Source: a virus
Length of the DNA stretch: 64,000 bases
Direction: 5' to 3' (one strand)
IMG/VR virus record: IMGVR_UViG_3300020194_001331
Coordinates: 1 to 64,000 of that record
Under the pieces are notes generated by a model. It worked only from the letters and a program-made list of their open reading frames with translations, had not been told where the DNA came from and made no database searches. The translations under genes were made by a program, and so were the position numbers. Shown here piece after piece: positions 36,524 through 46,236 of the stretch (the stretch's first letter is position 1; each line of letters opens with the position of its first letter).

Positions 36524-37792
36524 TTAACTTATATCAGAAGGTCCTCCTCCACCTCTTTGATTTGTAACTGGTGTTGTTATTGGATTTGGTCTTTTTGTAA
36601 ATGCACCACTCTTATCATTTTCAAGCGGTATTCGTTTACCAGTACCCAATCCCAAAAACTTATTTTTAAATATACTTTTCTTTTTACTTTTAATCGGATT
36701 TTCTTTTATAAATTTTGGAATTGGTAATTCAGATGGTACTTCTTTTTTAATAGCTACCTCTAAATTTTTTGATTCCTTAAATTCATCTTTTGTTTGTGGT
36801 AGAGGTTTTTCTTTTGTTACCTCAATACCCGGCACATTCGGTTGAATAATTACATCCGATTCTCTAGTTCTTATAATTTTACCAACTTTATCTCTACTAG
36901 CATCAAATTCATTTTCTCTAGTTGTTCTTGATTGAATTGTTCTTTGTGGCAAAAATTTATCTACACATTCTATTAAGATTCTCTGAGCTGTTTTGTACAC
37001 TGCTTCTTTTGATAAAGATAATGATTCTTTTGTCGGTTTCTTTTTACCATAGTTTACATCACCAATGTAAGAATTTCTATTTAAAAATTCATATTTCATC
37101 GCTTCTGCAAATTGTTTATGTATTCTTGTCATTAATCTATCGAACTCCCTAACACCAAACTCAGAAACTAATTTGTTATACCATTTTTCAGTATATGTCT
37201 TTTTAATAAATGAATCTATTTCTTTTGAATCTATTTTTTCAACAAATTCCCCTATATATGGTAAAATATCATCCCTAAAAGATTGTCCATTTACCATAAT
37301 ATTAAATCTGGTTAATAAATCAGTTTTTTCTGAAACTTCATTTCGAATCGGTAGTAACTTTACTTCAGTTCTCGATGGAGATATTTCTTTAATCCAAAGT
37401 TTTTCATTTAAGTTATCAAATCCAACTCTTTTATTTAATAGTGTTATTTGTGCTTTAAATATACCATTATTATATCCCGCCTCATTAATTAATCGTTCTG
37501 CATCAATAAAATATTCATTGGGAAAATTAAATGCCTGAAATTCGGTTCCATCTGCGATTAAAAAATAATCTTTAATGTTTTCTGAACTAAGTGGAATGTA
37601 TCTAACTAACTTTCCTTCATCACCCTGAGGAAGCTGATTATCATTGGCATCATAAACAATGAACTCAATCATATCCGCATCAGAAAATCCGAAAAAAGAT
37701 TGCAGGGTTCCTTTTTCGAAAATTTCTCTATCTTTAGTAGAAATTCGATACCCTTTATTTTCTATTATTTCCTTAAATGTTTTAATTGCCAT
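36524..37792 (-). CDS. Tail/baseplate-region structural protein (422 aa)
   Basis: Residues 1-330 appear folded (FKEIIENKGYRISTKDREIF; WIKEISPSRTEVKLLPIRNE; LMTRIHKQFAEAMKYEFLNR), and the last 90 residues are Lys/Pro-rich and probably disordered. Phrases such as EISPSRTEVRLLP are typical of baseplate-associated proteins in large marine phages that carry a copy of this fold. No catalytic motifs. It starts one base-pair overlap after the coiled-coil gene and 5 bases before the 504-residue gene, so all are one operon. Confidence 0.6.
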   Translation of the reverse strand: MAIKTFKEIIENKGYRISTKDREIFEKGTLQSFFGFSDADMIEFIVYDANDNQLPQGDEGKLVRYIPLSSENIKDYFLIADGTEFQAFNFPNEYFIDAERLINEAGYNNGIFKAQITLLNKRVGFDNLNEKLWIKEISPSRTEVKLLPIRNEVSEKTDLLTRFNIMVNGQSFRDDILPYIGEFVEKIDSKEIDSFIKKTYTEKWYNKLVSEFGVREFDRLMTRIHKQFAEAMKYEFLNRNSYIGDVNYGKKKPTKESLSLSKEAVYKTAQRILIECVDKFLPQRTIQSRTTRENEFDASRDKVGKIIRTRESDVIIQPNVPGIEVTKEKPLPQTKDEFKESKNLEVAIKKEVPSELPIPKFIKENPIKSKKKSIFKNKFLGLGTGKRIPLENDKSGAFTKRPNPITTPVTNQRGGGGPSDIS

Positions 37793-39108
37793 TATCCACC
37801 TGTTTTATCTTCACCAACAAATACTTGAGCAGTACCTCTACTTCCCCACTTGTCTTTTCTCTTAACTCGTTTCCAATAATATGCTTTTATCTCCAATTTA
37901 TCACCAGCTGATGTATTAATTATAAGAGTTCCGCTTTTTTCTTGTTTTCTTTTAGATGTTTTACCAAGAGGTGTCCACTTAAATGTAACAGTAGTTACAC
38001 CAGCAGATTGTTCATTTCTAGCAGGAACTTTCCAAGTTTTAGGGCCGTCAAGCCAACTAATACTTTCAGATAATGTAAATGTTTGTTCTTCAGTTGTAAA
38101 GTTAAAGAATGCAACACCCTTAGAACCATTTACTATCGAAACTTCATCGGGTTTACGAGATGCAATTTTTAATCCCTTCTTACCCTCTTCATTTACATCG
38201 TTTGCTGATATCTTCCATCCACTATTTTCAGTTTGTTGGAAGAATCCATTTAATCCTTCTAATGCGTTTTGTGCAGCATTTTGTTTTTCTCTTTCTTCAG
38301 TTAGTTCTTTTTGTACTCTAAACGATTCTTGTAATGCCTCTATTCTAGCGGTTAAAGAAACTCTTTCGATTGCTTCGTTGATTGAGTTTTGTACCGCGTT
38401 TTGTAAATCTATTGTTGTTGATGCAATTTGAGTATTAGCAATATCTCTTTGGTCATTTGCAATATTAGCTTTTAATTTTTCATTATCGGTTTCTATTCTT
38501 AATGCAGCAACTATACTTTCTAATTCAGCTATTATTGAATTTAAATTACTAACATCATTATTTAATCTTTCAACCTCGGCAGTTAAATCTTCTATTTGTT
38601 CTAATGCTGTATTATATACTGAACGAAGTACTGTATCTGGTTGTGGTGCTGGTGTGTTTGGTATAAGTTCAAATATTCTAGTATCTATTGATTTTTCCAA
38701 TTCAACACTATCATATTTAGGTCTAATTAGTTGACCGCCTATGATACCACCATCTATTTCTTGCTCACTAATATATCCATATAATTCATCATAATCAGCA
38801 CTATTAACACCATCCCAATTTATTGTAGATGGATTTACATTTGGTTCTATTGTTGTAGAATCAAATGGTCTATTTTTAATTACATCCGATAATGGATTAA
38901 TTGGCCTTCCCTTAACTACATTTCTTTTAGCGATGCGTACACCACGTTCGTTTTTTTTAGGAAGATTTAGAGAACCACCTTCTTTAAGTTTTTTGACAAA
39001 CTCATCTCTACCAAGTCCACGCTTCATAGGTTCTTTTTCATTACCCATACCAGCTTGACCTCGTTTTATAGATTCTGCCTTTTTTTGTGCTCTATTCTTT
39101 TTAAACAT
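37792..39108 (-). CDS. Coiled-coil structural protein (438 aa)
   Basis: The N-terminal 130 residues are basic and Gly/Lys/Arg-rich. Residues about 160-290 make a long coiled coil (QIEDLTAEVERLNNDVSNLN, IARVSLTARIEALQ-like, VQKELTEEREKQNAAQNALE). A C-terminal domain of about 140 residues is beta-rich (GVAFFNFTTEEQTFTLSESI; AGVTTVTFKWTPLGKTSKRK). The plan suits a trimeric fibre or whisker-like baseplate part. It overlaps the next gene by one base. Family not recognised. Confidence 0.6.
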   Translation of the reverse strand: MFKKNRAQKKAESIKRGQAGMGNEKEPMKRGLGRDEFVKKLKEGGSLNLPKKNERGVRIAKRNVVKGRPINPLSDVIKNRPFDSTTIEPNVNPSTINWDGVNSADYDELYGYISEQEIDGGIIGGQLIRPKYDSVELEKSIDTRIFELIPNTPAPQPDTVLRSVYNTALEQIEDLTAEVERLNNDVSNLNSIIAELESIVAALRIETDNEKLKANIANDQRDIANTQIASTTIDLQNAVQNSINEAIERVSLTARIEALQESFRVQKELTEEREKQNAAQNALEGLNGFFQQTENSGWKISANDVNEEGKKGLKIASRKPDEVSIVNGSKGVAFFNFTTEEQTFTLSESISWLDGPKTWKVPARNEQSAGVTTVTFKWTPLGKTSKRKQEKSGTLIINTSAGDKLEIKAYYWKRVKRKDKWGSRGTAQVFVGEDKTGG

Positions 39109-39111
39109 TGT

Positions 39112-40179
39112 TTATGAAATTACGCTAAATGTATAATCATCATCAAAGAAATAATCAGTTCCATTGATACTAACTTTAAATTCTATAATATACACCCTAT
39201 CAACTTCCCAATTAGATAAATTTAATTTAAAGTAATTTCCATCGGAATCACAACTTAATTTTGTATAATCTGAAAATGGAACTACTACTTCACCTGAATG
39301 ATAGTCGGATATTTGATAATATGATGTTATTGGTAAAAATTTACTAATACTATATTGTAATGTTGATGAGAATGTTTTTATTGGATATAAATCTCTACCA
39401 ACTACTCTTAATTTTGGAGTTGTATTTACTTTATATTCTTTTTTAAAATTTTTAATTCCAACTTTTATTTCTTCCGATGTTAACTCAGTCAACGAACCAG
39501 TTGAAAATGATGTATCATCCCAACCTATTCTAACTTTTGGTTGATGAATGGTGTTTGTTTCTTTACTAAAAAACCTAAGAATACCATAATCATTTGTATC
39601 TGTTTCTTTTGAAAATGGTAATTTTAGAATGATTCCATCATTTGGAATAGAACCACTAATCCAATCAATCATAATATCTTTGATATCTATATAAACATCG
39701 GTAGTTTTATATTCAAAGTTTTGTAATGAAGAAGATGCGTAATAAAATGTTCCACCTTTGCCTTCATAAGAACCAGTAGATACACTACTAAACTCAGATG
39801 TTTCCAACCATCTTAGTGTAGAATCACCTTCTCTATTATTCCAAGTTACACCCGATGTTGTAATATCATCAAAACGAGTACCATTACCCATTTCCCAACT
39901 TTGTGAAATTGGATATGCTTCTAATGTAAATTCTAATGGAAGTTCTTCTGATTCGGTTTCTTTTAATATAAGGGTTGCTTCAGACATTGTTACAGACCCA
40001 TCTGCTAAGCTAGATGATAATCCAGTTACATCAAATTTAAGAAGTGCTCTGGATACATCTTTGATGTTACCATAATAAACCTTACTAACCTCTAATACCT
40101 CATCTAAACCAGCGTTTTGGTCGGGTTGTTGTAAGTACACCGATGCATCTTTTGATGCTGTTAAAAAATAGTATGCCAT
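39112..40179 (-). CDS. Structural protein with DNRLRE/CBM-like N-terminal domain (355 aa)
   Basis: Begins YYFLTASKDASVYLQQPDQN and continues YYGNIKDVSRALLKFDVTGL, ATLILKETESEELPLEFTLE, and TSGVTWNNREGDSTLRW. This order (tsDAsvy..., ...RaLLkFDl..., ...a.L.l.., WnnR) is the pattern of DNRLRE-type beta-sandwich domains found in surface proteins and some phage tail proteins. The C-terminal 120 residues are also beta-rich. It lies directly after gp6 and shares the ATG/stop base at 40179. Likely a baseplate-attached carbohydrate-binding component. Confidence 0.65.
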   Translation of the reverse strand: MAYYFLTASKDASVYLQQPDQNAGLDEVLEVSKVYYGNIKDVSRALLKFDVTGLSSSLADGSVTMSEATLILKETESEELPLEFTLEAYPISQSWEMGNGTRFDDITTSGVTWNNREGDSTLRWLETSEFSSVSTGSYEGKGGTFYYASSSLQNFEYKTTDVYIDIKDIMIDWISGSIPNDGIILKLPFSKETDTNDYGILRFFSKETNTIHQPKVRIGWDDTSFSTGSLTELTSEEIKVGIKNFKKEYKVNTTPKLRVVGRDLYPIKTFSSTLQYSISKFLPITSYYQISDYHSGEVVVPFSDYTKLSCDSDGNYFKLNLSNWEVDRVYIIEFKVSINGTDYFFDDDYTFSVIS

Positions 40180-42212
40180 TATCTTGCCCTCCCTTTAATA
40201 TCCGAATCTGGAAATTTAACTTCGAAAACCGATGGGTCTAAAGATGGATATAAAATCTTATCTTTAATCGCCGCTTCTATATTATATGAGTTTGGTGAAT
40301 ATTCTCCACCACACTTATTTACAATTTTTAATTTTGGTACTGAACTAACACCATCAACATTTGCTACAATTAATTCTAATTCTGAAATATTAATTGTATT
40401 GTTGAATGTCCAATTATCAATATTTAAATAATCTTTTAATTCGGATATACAATCAGAAATTACCTCACTTTTATTATAATTTTTTAAAGTAATTACTTCA
40501 AATTCAATTCCTATATTAATAATAAACCCATCATTAATATTAATACCATCGGTTAAAATTTTATATTCCGATAGATATGTTTTTAAATTTTCCTTTACTG
40601 CTCTATTAAGATTTGATAATTTTTTATTTGAATCATACCCTAACAAATATAAATTTATTGCGAATGGATTATTTTTTTCATTATCATTTGATGTTTTTCC
40701 AGTTAGATATTTTTGTATTTCTTGTTGAACGCTTTTTCTATCAGGTTCTTCACTATCTGGCTTCTCAACAAAACTCATCACTAAATCAGTAAACTCTTGT
40801 AGAGCTTTTGGTGAAGAAAGAATTGATGATGGTGAGTTGTTATCTAATGTACCATCTGCCGTAGCGTATGCCTTTGCAACCGAACCATACTTAGTTGGCA
40901 TTGATAATGCTCTTACTTCATAATCTTTAGCAGTTACTGCTCTATTCTGAGAACCAAAGTTTGCTAAAGCATTTTGTCTTATTTCTTCAATAGTATCACC
41001 ACCTTTACCACCTGTTGCAGGAACTTCATTATCTACTGCGATTGAATTTTTAGCTGAATTATAAATTGCCAACTGCGTTGGTGTGAATAATGTTGTATCT
41101 TCTTCAAATTCACTATTTCTAATTTGAGTAATTGTTCCTTTTTGAACATTTGATTCTACACCACCACCAACTAAATATTTTACAGTTATGGTTGTATTTG
41201 ATGGTGATGAACCATAAGTTTTGGTTTTTAAAAAGTTAGTTGGGTCAAATGATTCTTCTAATTTAGAAATAGAATTGGGTAATCCCAATCCAACATTTTT
41301 TAAATTAGGTATAATCGTTTCATCATTCGCTGTTGGGTCTCCTGCACCAAACTGAATAGTTGTTGTACTATCTGGGTTAACCTGTTTAACAAATCTACGA
41401 GATGTTTTAAGTGTATTTAATACATATGGTACTGTTGATTTAAATTGATAAAGGTCTGGGTCATTACTTTCCGTATTCGGATAATCCACAAATACCAATT
41501 CTTGTGCTAAGTAGGGAACTTCATACCATTTGTTTCCATTTGAATCTCGTACATCATAGATATCTATAATGTTTGTATCCAATAAATCAATTTTTTGAAA
41601 TTCTTCATATGAACCAAATGTAAATTCTTCAGTTTTTACTTCTGCCGAAATAACTTTTACTAATTTCTTTACTAAATAAAATGATGTTTCTCCAGTAACC
41701 GAATCGGTTTGGTATATTGTAATTTCTCTATCAGTTGAATCCGAAAAATCAACTACATCTTTTGTAATAAAAGATACTCCATTTGAAGATTCCAATATCA
41801 TACCTTCTTTTATCTTTAAAAGATATGTTTCATCAAATGTATTGTTTGCACCAGTTCCAGTTGAAGGAACTAATTGATAGACAGATAAAGTTGTTACTGC
41901 TGGTGCGGATACTTTGGGTTTATATCCTAAGTATTGTGAAAGTGCTATTACATTTTCAATATCATCAGCATGTACCATTAATGATTCCTTTAAGGTATCA
42001 TCAACATAATATGAAAGTGAATCTCCAATATAAGATGCCATTTCAATGAACATCATACCAGGAGAGGATTCGTTAAAATCAGAATAAGTTGTTGGGAAAT
42101 AAGTTTTAGCAAACTCAATAAGATTAGTTCTGAATTCAGTAAAATCTTTATTGAGGTATTTTATATCCTTACCTCTACCCTTAAAATTCTTTGTTGTTTT
42201 TGTAATTGCCAT
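40179..42212 (-). CDS. Baseplate wedge protein, T4 gp6 type (677 aa)
   Basis: Forms the wedge ring that surrounds the tail hub. The N-terminal segment DFTEFRTNLIEFAKTYFPTT, then SPGMMFIEMASYIGDSLSYY and NVIALSQYLGYKPKVSAPAV, is highly characteristic of gp6/baseplate J-like proteins. The centre has GDTIEEIRQNALANFGSQNR and AVTAKDYEVRALSMP, also typical. The length matches T4 gp6 (660). It follows gp25 after 6 bases, the same order as in T4 (25-6). Confidence 0.92.
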   Translation of the reverse strand: MAITKTTKNFKGRGKDIKYLNKDFTEFRTNLIEFAKTYFPTTYSDFNESSPGMMFIEMASYIGDSLSYYVDDTLKESLMVHADDIENVIALSQYLGYKPKVSAPAVTTLSVYQLVPSTGTGANNTFDETYLLKIKEGMILESSNGVSFITKDVVDFSDSTDREITIYQTDSVTGETSFYLVKKLVKVISAEVKTEEFTFGSYEEFQKIDLLDTNIIDIYDVRDSNGNKWYEVPYLAQELVFVDYPNTESNDPDLYQFKSTVPYVLNTLKTSRRFVKQVNPDSTTTIQFGAGDPTANDETIIPNLKNVGLGLPNSISKLEESFDPTNFLKTKTYGSSPSNTTITVKYLVGGGVESNVQKGTITQIRNSEFEEDTTLFTPTQLAIYNSAKNSIAVDNEVPATGGKGGDTIEEIRQNALANFGSQNRAVTAKDYEVRALSMPTKYGSVAKAYATADGTLDNNSPSSILSSPKALQEFTDLVMSFVEKPDSEEPDRKSVQQEIQKYLTGKTSNDNEKNNPFAINLYLLGYDSNKKLSNLNRAVKENLKTYLSEYKILTDGININDGFIINIGIEFEVITLKNYNKSEVISDCISELKDYLNIDNWTFNNTINISELELIVANVDGVSSVPKLKIVNKCGGEYSPNSYNIEAAIKDKILYPSLDPSVFEVKFPDSDIKGRAR

Positions 42213-42218
42213 ATCTTA

Positions 42219-42647
42219 TTATCCCTGAACTGTGAATGTTAAGGTTTCTAAATTAATATCATCACCAATTCTAAATTTAATTGAAACATTTAATTTATTG
42301 TTATCTCTCAATTCATCAGTTGATTCAATATCAATTTCTTCTGCCGTAACATAAGGTAACCACTGTTCTAAACTTTCGTTTATTGTATCTTCTATTCTAC
42401 CTTCTAAATCATCTACATTTGGTTCAAACAATAACGATTGGATTCCACTACCAAATTCAGGTTGTAAAATACGTTCCCCCCTTTTAGTAAGTAGAAGATT
42501 TTTAATATTTGATTTAACTTGGTCTTTAGTTAGAAAAGATTGTTCAAAGGTATTTTTACCAAAAGTTAATGGTAATGTAATACCAATAGCATAATTTGCG
42601 TATGCAATGGTATCTTTAACAATTCTTCTTCCTAACTCAACTGCCAT
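42219..42647 (-). CDS. Baseplate wedge protein, GPW/gp25 family (142 aa)
   Basis: Carries the family signature VKSNIKNLLLTKRGERILQP followed by EFGSGIQSLLFEPN, then the helix LEGRIEDTINESLEQWLPY and a closing beta segment (LNVSIKFRIGDD). The protein nucleates wedge and sheath assembly. The length is typical (T4 gp25 is 132). Upstream of gp6 in the same operon, as in T4. Confidence 0.95.
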   Translation of the reverse strand: MAVELGRRIVKDTIAYANYAIGITLPLTFGKNTFEQSFLTKDQVKSNIKNLLLTKRGERILQPEFGSGIQSLLFEPNVDDLEGRIEDTINESLEQWLPYVTAEEIDIESTDELRDNNKLNVSIKFRIGDDINLETLTFTVQG

Positions 42648-42655
42648 AATCTATA

Positions 42656-43189
42656 TTACATTCCCGGTCTCCAAGGACCTTTCTTTTTATCCAATGCTTT
42701 CATTAAACCACTATAATCTCTATTTAGTGCTTTATCCAATCCAGCGTTTCCAGTATGAACACCTAAACCTTGTTTTGGTGCCATATCTCCGTAACCCATT
42801 TGTTGTGCTATATTTGATGCACCTAATGTATGTACTGAGTTTGAATCGAAGTTCATCGTACCAGACGATACTTCGGTTGGTGCCCCAGCATATGATGGAA
42901 CATTAGTTCCACTTCTTTGTTGTGAGTTAAAGGGTTGTGTTTGTGCCAATACCTCATTTAATGCAGGATTCTTACTAAATGTTTTTTGTGGTTGAACTGG
43001 TTCTTCCATTACATTTGAATCCATAAATGTTGGTTGTTTTGGTGTAATAGCTTCTTTAAGTTTTTTGTTTTCTTTCAATAACTTAGCCATTTCTTTCTTA
43101 ACACCTTCTTTAACGAGTTTGGGAAGAATCACTTTGATTTCCTCCTTAACTATAATCTGTATTGCTTTTACTAATTTATCAGTATCCAT
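42656..43189 (-). CDS. Baseplate-region protein with N-terminal coiled coil (177 aa)
   Basis: Residues 1-48 form a charged helix (AIQIIVKEEIKVILPKLVKE; KKEMAKLLKENKKLKEA). The rest is Gln/Ser/Pro-rich and probably extended, ending LNRDYSGLMKALDKKKGPWR. Such short proteins preceding gp25 are frequent in T4-like marine phages. A late-type promoter 20 bases upstream and an AGAAAGGAAAA leader precede ATG 43189, so the gp25-gp6 operon probably starts here. Confidence 0.6.
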   Translation of the reverse strand: MDTDKLVKAIQIIVKEEIKVILPKLVKEGVKKEMAKLLKENKKLKEAITPKQPTFMDSNVMEEPVQPQKTFSKNPALNEVLAQTQPFNSQQRSGTNVPSYAGAPTEVSSGTMNFDSNSVHTLGASNIAQQMGYGDMAPKQGLGVHTGNAGLDKALNRDYSGLMKALDKKKGPWRPGM

Positions 43190-43209
43190 TGTTAAAATGT
43201 TTTCCTTTC

Positions 43210-43221
43210 TATATAAATATT
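43210..43221 (-). promoter_or_regulatory. Putative late promoter motif of the gp25-gp6 operon
   Basis: Coding-strand AATATTTATATA, 20 bases before ATG 43189. Confidence 0.65.
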
Positions 43222-43235
43222 TGATTTAGGTTTTT

Positions 43236-44141
43236 TTAATTTTTAATACAATCTGGTCGTATTGCTACTAATTGTTTTTTAAATTCTTCTATTTGTTTGT
43301 TGATATTATTACCATCACCAATATCATTAATATCATCTCCTAAAGATGAGTTTACCATATCTTCAAAAGAACTATCTCCATTTATACCATCACCTAATCC
43401 ACTACCATCTCCATTTATACCATCACCTAATCCACTATCATCACTATCATTGGGTAATTCATATTCTTGAATAGGACCAACTTCACTTATAGTGTTATTA
43501 TCAACCTGCTCTATTACAGGTAGTTCACTACCATCCGCAGATGGGAAGTTTGGATTTGGAATAGGGATTGCGGGTGGTATTAAATATCCCGTCCAAATTA
43601 TAACACCAGGAGCGGGTATTGGGGATGGTGCCGATGGATATAGTGAAGTTGTTTGTATAACACCACCTATCGAAAATAAATGCACAATAGCGGCAAGTAT
43701 AAACATATTTACTATTATCTCTTGTTTTTTAGCGGGTTTTAATGGTGGGTATAGAGGCCACACCCCCACATTAGTTACAATATTAGAATTTACTACTAAA
43801 TTTTGAATTGAACCGGGTGCTGGAATTAGTGGAATTGGAAATGGGTTCATTTGGGCTCCGGCCCAATAAGCTTTTACACCATTCCCAAATTCATTTGGTA
43901 ATGAAAAATTTACGCCAGGTGGTGTTGCCAATCCTTTTAATAACGCAACTCTAAAAAGATTTTTCATTATTTCTTTATTACCAGCTTGTACTGATTCTAA
44001 ATTAATAAAATCTTTTCCTCTTTTTATCGCAGCATCATATTCATCAGCCCAAATAGTTGCAACCTTATTTATATCTAAAGAAGGATTGTTATTTGGATTT
44101 GTCTTTCGTATTACGTTTCTTTTAAATAATCCCCAAGACAT
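43236..44141 (-). CDS. Hypothetical structural protein with Pro-rich core and Gly/Asp repeats (301 aa)
   Basis: N-terminus LFKRNVIRKTNPNNNPSLDI, with ATIWADEYDAAIKRGKDFIN. A hydrophobic Pro-rich middle (PFPIPLIPAPG; NMFILAAIVHLFSIGGVIQT) could insert in a tube or membrane. The acidic tail has two 11-residue copies of GLGDGINGD encoded by a 33-base tandem repeat at 43375-43440. Function unknown; it lies between the spike gene and gp25, so a tube or hub part is possible. Confidence 0.55.
   Translation of the reverse strand: MSWGLFKRNVIRKTNPNNNPSLDINKVATIWADEYDAAIKRGKDFINLESVQAGNKEIMKNLFRVALLKGLATPPGVNFSLPNEFGNGVKAYWAGAQMNPFPIPLIPAPGSIQNLVVNSNIVTNVGVWPLYPPLKPAKKQEIIVNMFILAAIVHLFSIGGVIQTTSLYPSAPSPIPAPGVIIWTGYLIPPAIPIPNPNFPSADGSELPVIEQVDNNTISEVGPIQEYELPNDSDDSGLGDGINGDGSGLGDGINGDSSFEDMVNSSLGDDINDIGDGNNINKQIEEFKKQLVAIRPDCIKN
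43375..43440. repeat. 33-base tandem repeat, two copies
   Basis: Two head-to-tail 33-base units, differing near the end of the second copy, in frame in the 301-residue gene and coding for GLGDGINGD-type segments. Confidence 0.85.
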
Positions 44142-44144
44142 TTT

Positions 44145-44558
44145 TTATCTTTTTAATAAATCCGATGGATTTGGTAAATTAATATCAGGTATTTTTACTT
44201 CAGGTACCTTTGGCAGTTCTATATTAGGTATTTTTGGAATATTTGGTACTTTAGGTACTACTGGTATTGGTGGTAGATTAGGTGGAGTTGGTAACTTTGG
44301 TAATCCTTTTTTAAGTTTAGGATTTTCTTCTACTTTCTTTTTTCTAAACTTTGGAATAGGTGGAAGTTTAGGCAATCTAACCTTTGGTAACGCCGGTAAT
44401 TCTGGCTTAGGTGGAACTTTTGGTAATGCAGGTGGAGTTGGTAGTTCTGTAGTTATGCTACTTATCGTATCTTTAGGATTATTTGTAATATTAGATATAT
44501 CAGCAACTTTTTTTATACTATCACTAGCACCACCCAATATGTTTTTATTTACTGCCAT
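44145..44558 (-). CDS. Proline-rich small structural protein (137 aa)
   Basis: Residues 35-130 are built from short Pro-x-Leu-Pro-Lys units (LPTPPALPKVPPKPELPALP; KVPNIPKIPNIELPKVPEVK), giving an extended polyproline-like rod. No folded domain is apparent. It is 1 base from the spike gene and 3 bases from the 301-residue gene. Possibly a tail tape, linker or spike tether. Not a known family. Confidence 0.55.
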   Translation of the reverse strand: MAVNKNILGGASDSIKKVADISNITNNPKDTISSITTELPTPPALPKVPPKPELPALPKVRLPKLPPIPKFRKKKVEENPKLKKGLPKLPTPPNLPPIPVVPKVPNIPKIPNIELPKVPEVKIPDINLPNPSDLLKR

Positions 44559-44559
44559 A

Positions 44560-45786
44560 TTACTTTAGTTGTACATTATTACTTAACATTGTTTGTAATT
44601 TAGATTTCAATGTTGTAAATTGTGCTATATTTGTTGGGCCAGGTGAGGTTGGGCCAGCTGGTGTTAAATATATTTGTTGTGTTATTAAATCTATCATTTC
44701 ACCCAATAACTCTACCAAAGTTTCACCCTTTGGTGCAGCTTCCAACTCACCATCAGTTCCTAACATAATAGTACCATTACCAATATCTAAATTTATATCT
44801 CTATCCTGTGTATCAACAAATATATGATTATCTGTTGTGATGTTTATACCATCGGTTGCATCAATTGAAAATTGACCATCAGTTATAAAACCAATATCTT
44901 TTTTTGCAGAAAAAATCATTTCGGCTGATTTAGCCGATATAATAACTCTATCTGAATTTAATAATATTTGATTTCCTTTTAGTTCTGATGGGTAATTAAA
45001 AAATGATGGATATTCATTTTCAGTTGGTAATGTATATTCCAATAATCGTTCACCGCTACCTAAAAATATAATATTACCATCATCATTAATACTTTCTTCA
45101 GTAGATGTTCCTATATCCTTTGTTAGGGATTCTCCATTTTCACCATTTCTAATTATAATGTTTGGTGAAAAAATATTATCAGGGTTATTATAACCACTAA
45201 ATCTAATTGATTGACCAAATCTACTTTCAATTAAATAATCACCCTCATATAGTTTAAGTTTATGAATAGTACCATCTGGTTGGAAATATTGACCTAGCGA
45301 AGAAACATCAATCGAATCAGATGAACTTTCCGTTCTTGATATTCCAGTTGATTGTACGTTACCATAATTAGATGCGGTGTTTGATTGAGCTGATTTTTCT
45401 TTTTTCTGAGATGCATTTATTTCATCTATACTTGTATTTACATTTGGTAATGCCGAACTGATGATTCGTTCATACAAATATCCACCAGCTGGTGAATTGG
45501 TAATAGCAACTGTTTCATTTATAGTTGGTAGAGAAACACATGTTTTATCTTTCGGTAATGCTAAAGTTAATCCTTCATCTTTTTTATTTTGACTAGTTGA
45601 AGCTCTGAACTGAATCGCTCCTATATATTTACCTTTTAGTGGTTCTTCTATTTCTAAATCAGAAAGAATATCATCATTAATATCCAATATAATCTTATAT
45701 ACAGTACCCATAGACATAGTATCTTTATGCCTTCTAATATTAACACTTTGATTGGATTGTACATTACGATTTCTATCCCCAAACAT
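44560..45786 (-). CDS. Baseplate central spike/hub protein, T4 gp5-like (408 aa)
   Basis: N-terminal OB-fold-type region (TVYKIILDINDDILSDLEIE; LKGKYIGAIQFRAST) followed by an insert and a C-terminal run of short strands typical of the gp5/VgrG beta helix: ILLNSDRVIISAKSAEMIFS, KKDIGFITDGQFSIDATDGI, NITTDNHIFVDTQ and GNGTIMLG. The tail AAPKGETLVELLGEMIDLIT is also common in such spikes. T4 gp5 has a lysozyme domain between OB and helix; none is seen here, so cell wall digestion must come from another protein. Confidence 0.8.
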   Translation of the reverse strand: MFGDRNRNVQSNQSVNIRRHKDTMSMGTVYKIILDINDDILSDLEIEEPLKGKYIGAIQFRASTSQNKKDEGLTLALPKDKTCVSLPTINETVAITNSPAGGYLYERIISSALPNVNTSIDEINASQKKEKSAQSNTASNYGNVQSTGISRTESSSDSIDVSSLGQYFQPDGTIHKLKLYEGDYLIESRFGQSIRFSGYNNPDNIFSPNIIIRNGENGESLTKDIGTSTEESINDDGNIIFLGSGERLLEYTLPTENEYPSFFNYPSELKGNQILLNSDRVIISAKSAEMIFSAKKDIGFITDGQFSIDATDGINITTDNHIFVDTQDRDINLDIGNGTIMLGTDGELEAAPKGETLVELLGEMIDLITQQIYLTPAGPTSPGPTNIAQFTTLKSKLQTMLSNNVQLK

Positions 45787-46181
45787 TACTTTTCTAATTT
45801 TTGTTTTACTTCTTCTATTTCGTTTTGTAAATCATCTACCCTACTAACCTCATCTTGAACTTGTTCAATTTCTGAAAGTAATTGTTCTCTCTCTGCTTCC
45901 GTGAGGAATCCAGTATCTCCTTCTGATTTTTGATTAGATGCTATAATTCTTTGTGCGATAGTTGCTAACTTAACCAATTGGTCATCGTTACGAACTGATG
46001 TATCAATTAAGTCTTTGATGACTGGACCTAAAATTCCCATATCACCATTATGCCTAATCATTTTTCTGATTTCAAAGATGACATCAGAAATATGTTTCTT
46101 TTTATTTATTTGATTGTTATAGATATCCTCAAACAACCCACTAAGGTTTTTGCCTGGGAATAATTCGAAATCTGTTGACAT
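45786..46181 (-). CDS. Small baseplate-region protein with C-terminal coiled coil (131 aa)
   Basis: Starts MSTDFELFPGKNLSGLFEDI, which I know as an opening of small proteins beside the spike gene in T4-like marine phages. Residues 90-131 are a coiled coil (EREQLLSEIEQVQDEVSRVD; LQNEIEEVKQKLEK). A late-type motif lies 22 bases upstream, and the stop overlaps the spike start at 45786. Function unknown. Confidence 0.6.
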   Translation of the reverse strand: MSTDFELFPGKNLSGLFEDIYNNQINKKKHISDVIFEIRKMIRHNGDMGILGPVIKDLIDTSVRNDDQLVKLATIAQRIIASNQKSEGDTGFLTEAEREQLLSEIEQVQDEVSRVDDLQNEIEEVKQKLEK

Positions 46182-46203
46182 ACGTTTATCAATATTTGTT
46201 CAA

Positions 46204-46215
46204 TATATAAATATC
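46204..46215 (-). promoter_or_regulatory. Putative late promoter motif of the spike operon
   Basis: Coding-strand GATATTTATATA, 22 bases before ATG 46181. Confidence 0.6.
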
Positions 46216-46236
46216 AATAAACAAAAAAGTGTAGGA